From Methanobacteriota archaeon (GTDB taxonomy: Archaea > Thermoplasmatota > Thermoplasmata > Methanomassiliicoccales > UBA472), in the NCBI GenBank assembly GCA_012729095.1, contig JAAYDU010000061.1, positions 1 through 64,000 of the forward strand: 64,000 nucleotides of DNA, written 5' to 3'. Positions 8,857-18,664 of the stretch are shown here, one piece after another. Each line of letters begins with the position of its first letter. Within the stretch, counting starts at the first letter, position 1. A program made the position numbers and the translations under genes. Under the pieces are notes generated by a model. That model saw only the letters and a program-made list of their open reading frames with translations. It had not been told where the DNA came from and searched no databases.

Positions 8857-10347
8857 GTGCTAGGCAGACGATCCTTCCTATTGTTCCTTTCCAGGATACT
8901 GTCCTCGGGCCTGGCCTATATCGGGTTATTCTTTATCACCAGGTACCTTGGCACGGATATCTATGGAACGGTGACCTGGACCATGGCCTTCGTGGCCACC
9001 TTCAACGCCGTGTCCGATCTTGGGTTCAACAGCGCTCACATCAAGCGCATGTCTGAAGGATGTGATCCCAACCAATGCATCAGCACCTTTGCCTTTGTGA
9101 AGCTGATCCTGACCGGTTTTATGGTGGCGCTCACCCTCACCTCCGTCTACATTTGGACCTCGCTGATGGGCAACACCCTAACTGATACCAGCATCGAGAT
9201 CATAGGTTTGTTCATAGTCTTTCAGGTCCTGTTCGACCTGTCAAGCATAGCTACGGTCACCTTCCAAGCCCGGATGGAGATGGCCAAGATGCCTCTGGCC
9301 ACCTTGGCCGACCCCATGGTGCGAGTGCCGATAATCATCATCGTCTCCCTTAGCTACATGAGCGTACGGGAACTGTCCATGGCCTACGTCTTCGGAGCAG
9401 TGGCATTATTGCTTGTTTCCATGTTGCTTCTGCTCCGGGACAGGATCAAATGGACCCGACCGGTTCTGCTCCGTTCCTACTTCACCTTCGCTTTGCCATT
9501 GATGGTGATAACAATAATTAGCACGATCAGCGGGAACATGGACAAGCTGATCATCGGCTTCTTCTGGGAGTCATCGGATGTTGGGTTGTATTCCGCCCCG
9601 GCAGTTTTCCTGGGTGTGTTCGCCACCGTCAGCACCGCCGTTTCTGCACTGACCTTCCCATCCTTCTCTAAGTTGCACACAGAAGGTAATCTGGCGGAGA
9701 TAAGGGCTCTCTCCCGTCAGGCCGAGCGGTATATTGCGATGATAGGCATCCCCATCACCATTCTGATCATGATATTCCCATACGAGGTCTGCGAGGTACT
9801 TCTGGGTCCCAAATTCATAGATTCCGGGAGGGTCATTGGGATCATGGCAGTGACGAACTTCATAACCATGATAAATGCGGTACACAACTCCCAGATAGTC
9901 GCAGTGGGACGACCGGACATCTCCGCTCGCATAACAGTGCTAACAGTGAGCATCAACTTCGGTCTGATGATGCTTTTAATACCCGATACCGGGCTAGGTT
10001 TGTCCTATGTGGGGGCTGCCTTGGCGGTGATGACCGGAAACATAGTAGGTCTGATCGCCATCCGTTACGTGGTCTGGAGGCTGACCCGGACTGATATGAA
10101 CTATCGGCTGGCCCTGCAGATAGTCGCCGGTGTCGCTTCCGCAGTTGCCATGTACTTGCTGGGCCAGTTCCTGATCATCGATCGCTGGTACACCCTCGTG
10201 CTGTTCGGGGTAGTGGCATTCATCTCCTTCCTCGGCGTGCTCACATTGATGAAGGAGTTCACCAGGAAGGACATTGATTACTTCCTGGAGCTCGTCAACC
10301 TAAGGAAGATGCTGTCCTACATAAAAGGGGAGCTCAAGGGAAAGTAA
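8857..10347 (+). CDS. Oligosaccharide flippase family (polysaccharide biosynthesis) membrane protein
   Basis: 496 aa, many TM segments, LSRILSSGLAYIGLFFITRYLGTDIYGTVTWTMAFV typical of Wzx/RfbX. Confidence 0.85.
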   Translation: MLGRRSFLLFLSRILSSGLAYIGLFFITRYLGTDIYGTVTWTMAFVATFNAVSDLGFNSAHIKRMSEGCDPNQCISTFAFVKLILTGFMVALTLTSVYIWTSLMGNTLTDTSIEIIGLFIVFQVLFDLSSIATVTFQARMEMAKMPLATLADPMVRVPIIIIVSLSYMSVRELSMAYVFGAVALLLVSMLLLLRDRIKWTRPVLLRSYFTFALPLMVITIISTISGNMDKLIIGFFWESSDVGLYSAPAVFLGVFATVSTAVSALTFPSFSKLHTEGNLAEIRALSRQAERYIAMIGIPITILIMIFPYEVCEVLLGPKFIDSGRVIGIMAVTNFITMINAVHNSQIVAVGRPDISARITVLTVSINFGLMMLLIPDTGLGLSYVGAALAVMTGNIVGLIAIRYVVWRLTRTDMNYRLALQIVAGVASAVAMYLLGQFLIIDRWYTLVLFGVVAFISFLGVLTLMKEFTRKDIDYFLELVNLRKMLSYIKGELKGK

Positions 10348-10380
10348 GAAAAGGGAAAGGTTTGAGAAAGGGGTTTTTGC

Positions 10381-12363
10381 CTACTTCCTGTGCAGGGCCT
10401 TGCTTCCCTGTATCAGAACGTCCAGGATACCCGGGTCTGCCAGGGTGGAAGTGTCTCCGAGCTCCTCGGCGGTGCCGGTAGCGACCTTCCTCAGTATGCG
10501 GCGCATGATCTTTCCCGAGCGGGTCTTCGGCATTCCGGGGCAGAACTGTATGACCTCGGGGGTGGCAATAGGGCCCACCTCCCTGCGCACATGCGCCACC
10601 AGCTCCTTGCGCAGCTGGTCGTTCTCCTCCACCCCGGTCTTCAGGGTGACGAAGGCGTAGATGGCCTCTCCCTTGATGTTGTGCGGGACCGGAACGATGG
10701 CCGCCTCGGCCACGTTGTGATGCGAGACCAGGGCGGACTCGACCTCGGCCGCCCCGATGCGGTGGCCGGACACCTTGATTACATCGTCCACCCGACCCAT
10801 TATCCAGTGGTATCCCTCATCGTCACGGCGGGCGGAGTCGCCGGTGAAGTACTTCCCCGGGAAGCGCGTCCAGTATATCTCCTTGAACCGCTCGTGCTGC
10901 CCCCAGACGGTGCGCATTATGGATGGCCAGGGCTTGGTTATGCAGAGGTATCCGCCCTCGTTGACCCCGGCCACGGTGCCGTCGTCCTTCACGATCTCCG
11001 GGCACACGCCGAAGAACGGCAGGGTGGCCGAACCGGGCTTGGTGGTTATCGCCCCTGGGAGCGGGGTGATGAGTATCGAGCCGGTCTCCGTCTGCCACCA
11101 GGTGTCCATTATGGGGCAATTCTCGTTGCCGACGTACTTGTGATACCACATCCAGGCCTCGGGATTGATAGGCTCTCCGACGGAACCGAGAACGCGCAGC
11201 GAGCTCAGGTCCCGTCCCTGCGGCCACTTCTCGCCCTCCCTCATCAGGGAACGGATGGCCGTCGGCGCGGTGTAGAATATGTTCACCTTGAACTTCTCCA
11301 CCACGTTCCAGAAGCGGTCCACCTGCGGATAGGTCGGTATGCCCTCGAACATGAGGGTCGTGGCGCCGGCGCAAAGCGGGCCGTAGATGATGTAGCTGTG
11401 GCCGGTTATCCAGCCGATGTCCGCGGTGCACCAGTAGGTGTCGTCCTCATGGTAGTCGAATATGTACTTGAAGGTGATCGACGCGCCCAGCAGGTAGCCG
11501 GCGGTGCTGTGCACGACGCCTTTGGGCTTTCCCGTGGAACCGGAGGTGTAAAGGATGAACAGGGGGTCCTCCGCATCGCACCAGACCGCCTCGCAGGAGC
11601 GGTCGGCCTTGGCCATCTCCTCATGCCACCAGATATCCCGACCCGGCTCCATGGGGCATTCCGCCCCGGCCCGCTTGACCACGATGACCGTCTCGATCGA
11701 GGTTCCCTTCTCCAGCGCCACGTCGGCGTTGGCCTTGAGGGGAACGAACTTGCTGCCGCGGTGGTTCCCGTCCGCGGTGATCAGTATCTTCGACTCGCAA
11801 TCGGCGATGCGGTCCTTCAGCGACTCGGAGCTGAAGCCTCCGAACACGATACTGTGTATGGCGCCTATGCGGGTGCAGGCCAGCATGGCGATGGCCAGCT
11901 CGGGTATCATCGGCAGGTACAGTGAGACGCGGTCACCCTTCTGCACCCCGTGCGACTTGAGCACGTTGGCGAAGCGACACACCTCGGTGTGCAGCTGCTG
12001 GTAGGTGAACGTCCTCACATCCTCCTCGTTCTCGCCCTGCCATATGATGGCCGCCTTGTTCTTGCGGCCGTTCTCCACGTGGCGGTCCAGGCAGTTGTAG
12101 GAAACGTTCAACTTTCCGCCATCGAACCATTTGATGACGGCGTTCTCCTTGTCCCAGCTATGAAGGGTGTTCCACTTGGCGAACCAGTGCAGTTCCTCGG
12201 AGGCTATATTGCCCCAGAACTTCTCAGGGTCCTCCACGGACTCCCTGTACATTTTATGGTACTGCTCAAGGCTCTTTATGTGCGCCTGCTGGCTGAACTC
12301 CTTCGAGGGCGGAAAACGCCGCACCTCCTCCATTACGCTCTCGATGGTATTTCCGTCGCTCAT
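10381..12363 (-). CDS. acs: Acetate-CoA ligase (AMP-forming)
   Basis: 660 aa; [71 protein letters not shown]. Confidence 0.95.
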   Translation of the reverse strand: MSDGNTIESVMEEVRRFPPSKEFSQQAHIKSLEQYHKMYRESVEDPEKFWGNIASEELHWFAKWNTLHSWDKENAVIKWFDGGKLNVSYNCLDRHVENGRKNKAAIIWQGENEEDVRTFTYQQLHTEVCRFANVLKSHGVQKGDRVSLYLPMIPELAIAMLACTRIGAIHSIVFGGFSSESLKDRIADCESKILITADGNHRGSKFVPLKANADVALEKGTSIETVIVVKRAGAECPMEPGRDIWWHEEMAKADRSCEAVWCDAEDPLFILYTSGSTGKPKGVVHSTAGYLLGASITFKYIFDYHEDDTYWCTADIGWITGHSYIIYGPLCAGATTLMFEGIPTYPQVDRFWNVVEKFKVNIFYTAPTAIRSLMREGEKWPQGRDLSSLRVLGSVGEPINPEAWMWYHKYVGNENCPIMDTWWQTETGSILITPLPGAITTKPGSATLPFFGVCPEIVKDDGTVAGVNEGGYLCITKPWPSIMRTVWGQHERFKEIYWTRFPGKYFTGDSARRDDEGYHWIMGRVDDVIKVSGHRIGAAEVESALVSHHNVAEAAIVPVPHNIKGEAIYAFVTLKTGVEENDQLRKELVAHVRREVGPIATPEVIQFCPGMPKTRSGKIMRRILRKVATGTAEELGDTSTLADPGILDVLIQGSKALHRK

Positions 12364-12526
12364 TGACCGCTTCCTCCCATGGCGGGAACCTGCCGAAAAA
12401 GGGCAAATCTCCGGGCCCTCTTCCGTAAGATGATTAATAAAGATTGTGGAAAACGCATAGCGTGGGCGGAATTAATTATAATTTCCCACCTATCCTACTG
12501 GAATTGTCGATATTCTTACGGTATTT

Positions 12527-12543
12527 GATTCCTTAATGGAATC
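12527..12543. promoter_or_regulatory. Perfect inverted repeat GATTCC-N5-GGAATC upstream of acs
   Basis: GATTCCTTAATGGAATC read directly; GATTCC/GGAATC half-sites recur upstream of the adjacent HTH gene near 12987-13004. Confidence 0.4.
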
Positions 12544-12588
12544 TTAGAATTCCGAGCGGAATACGGGAACGGCAGGGGGGCACGCCGA

Positions 12589-12954
12589 TCAGGCATGGGT
12601 CTCCTTGAACATCATGCCCAGGTCTATGTCCAGGCAATCGTCGGTACTGCTGCCGTCCACCATATCGATGCGGGCACGTATCCTGTTCCGCTCGAAGGTG
12701 ATGTTGGCGTTGCGTACCATGGACTTGTACATGCTCATGCGCTTCCCCGACTGGGTGAGCCGTCTCTCGCTGCAGCGTATCAGGCCAGCCTCCTCCAGGA
12801 CCCGGATCTTCCGGTAGCAGGCGGCTATGGGAATGCCCAGGGCATCGCTCAGCTCGAAGGCGCTCTTGGCCCGTCCCATGGTGGCCATCAGGATCTTGGC
12901 GGTGTACTCCTCGGTGAGCAGTCTAGACGTCTCTAGCACGTGCATCTTGCCCAT
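12589..12954 (-). CDS. ArsR-like winged-helix transcriptional regulator
   Basis: TAKILMATMGRAKSAFELSDALGIPIAACYRKIRVLEEAGLIRC helix-turn-helix. Confidence 0.75.
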   Translation of the reverse strand: MGKMHVLETSRLLTEEYTAKILMATMGRAKSAFELSDALGIPIAACYRKIRVLEEAGLIRCSERRLTQSGKRMSMYKSMVRNANITFERNRIRARIDMVDGSSTDDCLDIDLGMMFKETHA

Positions 12955-13220
12955 GAAAAGGCCTAGGGCTCCGCACGGTATATAAATGGAATCTTCACAG
13001 AATCACTATTGATTTTTGATAATCGGTTGCAGCCAGCTAGTGTTCTCGTCGTGATCATGATGCAAGGTTTATCAGACCAGGTAATCACGGGACCCGATGG
13101 AGGGGGATGGAGCGCGTTCCCCCCAGGCTTGGCGCGACATTAATTCTATTGGCAAGATAACATTAATATAAGCGCCTCGGCGATCCCTCATGTGTGGGTC
13201 TCCCCCATAGGAGGTCGAGC

Positions 13221-13280
13221 ATGTCCTGCGCAAAGTGCGGCGCCAAGGGTGAGAAGAAGAAGGAAGGCAAGAAGAAGTAA
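13221..13280 (+). CDS. 19-aa Cys/Lys-rich microprotein MSCAKCGAKGEKKKEGKKK
   Basis: ATG preceded by GGAGGTCGAGC (SD-like) and by the AT-rich TATA-like stretch CATTAATATAAG; CxxC motif; TAA stop. Confidence 0.5.
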   Translation: MSCAKCGAKGEKKKEGKKK

Positions 13281-13355
13281 TACTCTTGCCCGTTCCGGAA
13301 CCCAAACCCTTTGAACCTATTCCATTCCGAGGGGCTTTGCTCTCCTCAACGCTTC

Positions 13356-14243
13356 TCATTCCGATCTGGCCATGAGCAGGATGGCCGCGAATATCATGAC
13401 CGCTCCGGTGACCACGTAGGCGTCTATCATCTCCCCCAGGAAGATCCAGCTCAGGAAAACTGCGAAGGCCGATTCTACCATGAGGACGGTGGCCGAGGTG
13501 ACCACGCTGATGTGCTTGAGGGCCGAGGTCCACAGCACCGTGGGCACGGTGGTACACGCGATCCCGATGAACAGGGCCGCCGGAAGGTTCGTCGGTGATA
13601 GCCCCCCGTCCATCGGCACCAGGAAGAAAAGCGCCAGGAGCGCTGGCGGAAGGAGCAGGTGCAGGCCGAGGCTCCACTGCTCGGGCCTCATGCTTCGCAA
13701 GGCTATGCGAGAGGTGACCACCGACACTCCTATGCAGACCGCGGAGACCAGCACCAGAAGGTTGCCTATCATCTGCGAGCCTTCCAGCAGTGAAAGGTCC
13801 CAGCGGGTGGTCAGGGTGATCAGTCCCAGCAGGGCCAGGACCAGTCCGAACGAGCGCCGCTTGCCCAAGCGCTCACCGAACAGGATGCGGCTGAACAGCG
13901 CCACGAACACCACGTTGGTCCCGATTATGAGCCCGGCGGCGGAGGCGGTGGTCATGGTCAGTCCCACGTAGGAAGGGGCCACCACGCCCGTGTTGATCAG
14001 CGGCGCCGCCCAGAACTCCCACCTTTTCAGCATTCCCTGGTCGATCATGCCCCTCAGGACCATGTAGGCCAGAAGCAGCGCTGAGCCGACGGCCATGGTC
14101 GCCGCTCCCAGCAGGAAGGGGTTCACCGAACCGACGGTCATCTTGACCGCCACGTACGATGTTCCAAGCATCAGGCTGGAGAGCAGGGTGGTGAGTATAG
14201 CACCGGTCTTTTGGTCGGCGATTCTGTCCATGGATGCGGTCAT
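13356..14243 (-). CDS. EamA/DMT family transporter
   Basis: 295 aa, ten-TM pattern with two EamA repeats. Confidence 0.88.
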   Translation of the reverse strand: MTASMDRIADQKTGAILTTLLSSLMLGTSYVAVKMTVGSVNPFLLGAATMAVGSALLLAYMVLRGMIDQGMLKRWEFWAAPLINTGVVAPSYVGLTMTTASAAGLIIGTNVVFVALFSRILFGERLGKRRSFGLVLALLGLITLTTRWDLSLLEGSQMIGNLLVLVSAVCIGVSVVTSRIALRSMRPEQWSLGLHLLLPPALLALFFLVPMDGGLSPTNLPAALFIGIACTTVPTVLWTSALKHISVVTSATVLMVESAFAVFLSWIFLGEMIDAYVVTGAVMIFAAILLMARSE

Positions 14244-14380
14244 TCCGGGCGTTCCAGTGTTGCGGTGAACAGGTACCCGGACATCAAGGTTGCGGAAAGG
14301 TCCCTGAAATTGTCGCCGTTAGCCCCGATGGAACCGAACAAAGCCTAATATCCTAGTCCTCAGGTTATAGGGGCGCTCCC

Positions 14381-15205
14381 ATGTTCAAGAAGCTCTTGGT
14401 CCCGGTGGACCTTTCCCCTCAGTCCATGATGATGGTAGAGATCGCCACCTGCATGGAAAAGTACGGCGTCAAGGAGGTCATGCTGTACTCCGCCCTTGAC
14501 CACGTCTCCAAGCGGGACCCGCTGCTCAAGGCTTTGGACGAGAGGGTCAGCAAGGCCGGCCTCGGGCACGAACTGGTCACCGAGGTGCGCAAGGAAGCGG
14601 CGCCGGCCATACTGAAGGCCGCCGAGTCGCACGGAGCGACCATGATCGCCATGGCCGCCTCGGGAAAGGGAAGGGTTAGGGAGTTCATAGTGGGCAGCAC
14701 ATCGCTGGAGCTGCTGCGCCGCACCAAGGTGCCCGTGCTCCTGGACAAGTTCCCTCTGGAGGCCAGCGACGACCCGCAGGCGTATTGTGACAAGGCAGCC
14801 CCGATCCTGGACCGGGTGCTGGTGTCCATCGACCTCAGCAAGGTCTCCCGGACCATGCTGCCCTTCGTCCAGCAGATCATCGATGCCGGGGCGAGGGAGA
14901 TGACGCTTTTGCACGTCGTCCGATCGTCCAAGTACAGCATGATCGACGACAAGCGCTTTCATGAGGTCAAGCACAGGATGGAGGTGTACCTCGGCAAGCT
15001 GGACGCCAAGGATTGCGATGTGGGCATACACCTTCACTTCGGAACCGCGGCCTACAACATCCTGGAGGCAGCCCGGGAGATAGACGCCACCCTCATAGTG
15101 ATGGGCACTACCGGAAAAGGCTATTTGCGGGGGATGACCCTGGGATCCACATCGGAAGAGGTGATAAAGGGCTCCACCCGCCCCCTTCTTCTCATCCCCT
15201 CCTGA
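14381..15205 (+). CDS. Universal stress protein with two Usp domains
   Basis: MFKKLLVPVDLSPQSMMMVEIA...; IVMGTTGKGYLRGMTLGSTSEEVIKGSTRPLLLIP. Confidence 0.9.
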   Translation: MFKKLLVPVDLSPQSMMMVEIATCMEKYGVKEVMLYSALDHVSKRDPLLKALDERVSKAGLGHELVTEVRKEAAPAILKAAESHGATMIAMAASGKGRVREFIVGSTSLELLRRTKVPVLLDKFPLEASDDPQAYCDKAAPILDRVLVSIDLSKVSRTMLPFVQQIIDAGAREMTLLHVVRSSKYSMIDDKRFHEVKHRMEVYLGKLDAKDCDVGIHLHFGTAAYNILEAAREIDATLIVMGTTGKGYLRGMTLGSTSEEVIKGSTRPLLLIPS

Positions 15206-16087
15206 TCAGAACAGGTGCTCCCGGTCGTTCAGCTCCCTGACGTGCTGCCTCAGCCGCTCCCCGTACACGGGATGCTTGAGGGCCAGCTCGAACTGGGAGT
15301 TGAGCCATCCCGGTATGTCGCCAATATCGTAACGCTTGCCTTCGAACTCCCAGGCCAGCATCCCCTCCTTTCTCTGCAGCAGGCGCAGGGCGTCGGTGAG
15401 CTGCACCTCGCCGTTGTATCCTGGCGAGGTCTCCTCGATGCACTCGAATATGCCCGGCGTCAGAACGTACGTTCCGGCTATGCACAGGTCGGAGGGGGCC
15501 TCCTCGGGGCTGGGCTTCTCCACCAGGTCCCTTATCTCGTACAGCCGGTCCTCCAGCCTCACCGCGTCGAGGACGCCGTAGTCCTTGACCTTGTCGCCTG
15601 CCACTCGCTCCGCGGCGATGACCGACCTTCCCGTGCGGGCGTGAACGTCCATGAGCTGCTTGACCACCGGCACCTCGGAGACGTGAATGGTGTCGCCAAG
15701 CATGACCGCGAACGGCTCGTCCCCCACGTGATGCCTTGCATGGTACACGGCGTCGCCGAGGCCGCGCTGCTCGTGCTGCCGCACGTAATGCAGGTCGGCC
15801 AGATCGTGAAGGCCGTTGATGCTGTCTAGCAGAGCCTTGCGGTTCCCGTTCTTCAGTATGCTCTCCAGCTCGAAGGAGCGGTCGAAATGGTCCTCGATGG
15901 TCCGCTTGTGCCGGCCAGTGACTATGATGATGTCCTTGATGCCAGCATTGACGGCCTCCTCCACCACGTATTGGATCACCGGCTTGTCTATCACAGGGAG
16001 CATCTCCTTGGGCTGCTCCTTGGTGAGGGGCAGGAAGCGCACCCCCCAACCGGCTGCCGGAATGACCGCCTTCATGTCTACCAACAT
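15206..16087 (-). CDS. galU: UTP-glucose-1-phosphate uridylyltransferase
   Basis: MKAVIPAAGWGVRFLPLTKEQPKEMLPVIDKPVIQYVVEEAVNAGI. Confidence 0.93.
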   Translation of the reverse strand: MLVDMKAVIPAAGWGVRFLPLTKEQPKEMLPVIDKPVIQYVVEEAVNAGIKDIIIVTGRHKRTIEDHFDRSFELESILKNGNRKALLDSINGLHDLADLHYVRQHEQRGLGDAVYHARHHVGDEPFAVMLGDTIHVSEVPVVKQLMDVHARTGRSVIAAERVAGDKVKDYGVLDAVRLEDRLYEIRDLVEKPSPEEAPSDLCIAGTYVLTPGIFECIEETSPGYNGEVQLTDALRLLQRKEGMLAWEFEGKRYDIGDIPGWLNSQFELALKHPVYGERLRQHVRELNDREHLF

Positions 16088-17337
16088 ATCCCTTCGTAGT
16101 TATTGGTTTTTACCACGCCACGGCCATCGACCACCAGCATGCTGCCGTAGAGCGAGGGGTCGGAGAACTCCTGCCATTCCGTCAGGACCAGTGCCGAGTC
16201 GGCCCCCTTGAGGCATTCCTTTGCCGAGCCGCAGTAGGTGACCTGCGGGAACTCCCTCCGGAAGTTGTCCATGGCCTGCGGGTCGTACGCCCGGACGCGG
16301 GCGCCCTTGCGCAAAAGCTCCTCCACTACCGTCAGCGAGCTGGCTTCCCGTATGTCGTCCGTGCCCGGCTTGAAGGCGAGGCCTAGCACGGCCACCGTGC
16401 TTCCGTATACCTCGCCCCGCTTCTCCAGCAGCTCGATGACCCGCCGAGGCTGCCTTTCGTTCACTGAGAGCGTGGCGTCGAGCATGTCGGTGCGAACGCC
16501 GAGCGAGCGCGCCTGCGCCCTGATCGACCGGACGTCCTTGGGGAAGCAGGAGCCGCCGAAGCCGCAGCCGGCCTTCAGGAACAAAGGTCCCACGCGGGGG
16601 TCCATGCCCACTCCCTCGGCCACCTTGCGGAAGTCCATTCCCAGGGACTTGCATATGTTCCCCAGTTCGTTGACCAGTGATATCCGGGCGGCCAGGAAGG
16701 CATTGGAGGCCATCTTGATCATCTCCGCCGTGGAGATGTCGGTGCGCAGCACGGGCGCTTGCAGCCCCTTGTAAAGGGAGGCGACCTCCCCGTACGTCCT
16801 GTCGTCCGATGCCCCTATGACCACACGGTCCGGGTTCAGGAAGTCGTACACGGCCATGCCCTCCTTCAGGAACTCGGGGTTCATGGCAAGCCCCATGTCC
16901 TCCGCCCCCTTTCCGGACGTTCTCATCAGCAGCGGCCCCACGACGTCCCGGGTCGTGTTCGGGGGTACGGTGCTCTTCACCACCACCGTGTGCCTCCCCC
17001 TCTTCCCGGCAAGCGCCTTCCCCAGGTCCTCTGACGCCTGCAAGAGGTACTTCAGGTCCAGAGACCCGTCCTCGCGGGATGGCGTTCCCACGCAGAGGAA
17101 GGTCATGTCCGTACCCACCACCTTCGAATGGTCACTGGTGGCCTTGAACGACCCGGACGAGAGATGGCTGCGCATCATATCCTCCAGCCCCTCCTCGAAT
17201 ATAGGGGCGACGCCGTCGTTTATGCTGCGCACCTTTTCTTTGACGGTGTCCACGCAGACCACCTGGTGTCCCAGCTCGGCGAAACAGACCCCGGAGACGA
17301 GCCCGACATACCCAGTGCCGATTATGGATACTCTCAT
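16078..17337 (-). CDS. UDP-glucose 6-dehydrogenase
   Basis: MRVSIIGTGYVGLVSGVCFAELGHQVVCVD; GCGFGGSCFPKDVRSI; LGLAFKPGTDDIREASSL. Confidence 0.93.
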   Translation of the reverse strand: MRVSIIGTGYVGLVSGVCFAELGHQVVCVDTVKEKVRSINDGVAPIFEEGLEDMMRSHLSSGSFKATSDHSKVVGTDMTFLCVGTPSREDGSLDLKYLLQASEDLGKALAGKRGRHTVVVKSTVPPNTTRDVVGPLLMRTSGKGAEDMGLAMNPEFLKEGMAVYDFLNPDRVVIGASDDRTYGEVASLYKGLQAPVLRTDISTAEMIKMASNAFLAARISLVNELGNICKSLGMDFRKVAEGVGMDPRVGPLFLKAGCGFGGSCFPKDVRSIRAQARSLGVRTDMLDATLSVNERQPRRVIELLEKRGEVYGSTVAVLGLAFKPGTDDIREASSLTVVEELLRKGARVRAYDPQAMDNFRREFPQVTYCGSAKECLKGADSALVLTEWQEFSDPSLYGSMLVVDGRGVVKTNNYEGICW

Positions 17338-17458
17338 TTTGAAGACCTTTCACAACAATGGGATGGGATTATTTAACCTCTCATCACCCCCCGCCTTTTC
17401 GGGAACAAGGAAAAACATTACCTAATGGCATGGGGATTGCCCTACGACTGGTGTTCCG

Positions 17459-18664
17459 TTGCCATCCACTCCCCGGCCCTATCGCGTCCTGGTGATAACC
17501 CCGGACTATCCACCCCGCTATACCGGCGGCTGCGCGTTCAGTTGCCAGCTGTTGGTGGAAGGGCTGCGGTCCCGCGGCGTGCGCACCGACGTGTGGGCCT
17601 TCAACGGCGATCGTTCTCCCGGCGTAGGGAGCGAGATGGGCGATACCCTGTTCTTCAGAACGTCCCCCACCCTCGGCGGGCTGAACAGGACGGCCTACCG
17701 GGAGCTGCGGAGAAGGGCGCCCGACTGCGACATCATTCACGTGTACAACACCCAGCAGATACCCGCCGCGGTGAGGTACGGCAAGAGGCACGGCAAGAAG
17801 GTAACGGCCACCCTGAACAACCTGGCGCCGGTGTGCACCAATCCCAGCATGTACGTGGAGGGGAAGTGCGCCAACTGCCGTCCCTTGGATTCGCTGTCCT
17901 GCGCCCTGCGCCGCCCCGGCCCTCTACGCATGCGGGCATTCATGCCCTATCACTGGATGCAGTTCATATGGCTGCACCGCCTGTCCCGGAGGGCGGACGG
18001 GTACATAGCACTGTCCGAAGCGACCAGGCAATGCTATCTGGACGCCGGTTACGATCGGTCCCTGATAAGACTGATACCTAACATGTACGACCCCGGGCAG
18101 ATGACCGTGTCCTCTCCGAGGCCCGCTTCCAAGTGGAAAAAGGTCATACTCTACGTGGGAAGGCTGGAGGCTGAGAAGGGGTTGCAGGTCCTTATCAAGG
18201 CGTTCACCGACCTGGGCGAGGGAAACGTGCTGTATATAGTTGGGAAGGGCAACTACGAGCCACAGCTCAAGAGGCTGACCAACGAGCTGGGGCTGGAGGG
18301 CAGGGTCATATTCACCGGTTTCATGGAAAAGGAGGAGATAGGCCGTTACTACGACATGGCCGACGTGTTCGTCCATCCCGCCCTTTGGCCGGAACCTTTC
18401 CCCCGGACCATATTGGAGGCGCTGTCCCACAGGTTGCCCATGCTGGTGTCCGACAGCGGGTCCTCGGCGGCCATACTGGGCAAGGCGGCACTTTCATTCT
18501 CGAACGGAGACGATAAGGACCTGGCCCTTAAGCTGCAACTTTTACTTGATGACGATGACCTGCGGCATCTCACCGTGAAGGCCGGGGAGGAGGTACTGCA
18601 CCGTTTCCATCCGGAAACCGTCATGGCGCAGGTATTGGATTTCTACGATTCCCTCTTTTCCTGA
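17459..18664 (+). CDS. Glycosyltransferase family 4/group 1
   Basis: YRVLVITPDYPPRYTGG; KKVILYVGRLEAEKGLQVLIKAF; HPALWPEPFPRTILEALSHRLPMLVSD; TTG start. Confidence 0.88.
   Translation: MPSTPRPYRVLVITPDYPPRYTGGCAFSCQLLVEGLRSRGVRTDVWAFNGDRSPGVGSEMGDTLFFRTSPTLGGLNRTAYRELRRRAPDCDIIHVYNTQQIPAAVRYGKRHGKKVTATLNNLAPVCTNPSMYVEGKCANCRPLDSLSCALRRPGPLRMRAFMPYHWMQFIWLHRLSRRADGYIALSEATRQCYLDAGYDRSLIRLIPNMYDPGQMTVSSPRPASKWKKVILYVGRLEAEKGLQVLIKAFTDLGEGNVLYIVGKGNYEPQLKRLTNELGLEGRVIFTGFMEKEEIGRYYDMADVFVHPALWPEPFPRTILEALSHRLPMLVSDSGSSAAILGKAALSFSNGDDKDLALKLQLLLDDDDLRHLTVKAGEEVLHRFHPETVMAQVLDFYDSLFS

Noticed and set aside
10390-11925. 511-aa ORF antisense to acs
   Set aside because: Typical GC-rich shadow ORF; composition (Gly/Arg/His/Val-rich) is not protein-like and acs on the other strand is unambiguous. 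The same applies to 43546-44775, 50131-51525, 36698-38026, 56505-57635, 59344-60636 and similar antisense ORFs.
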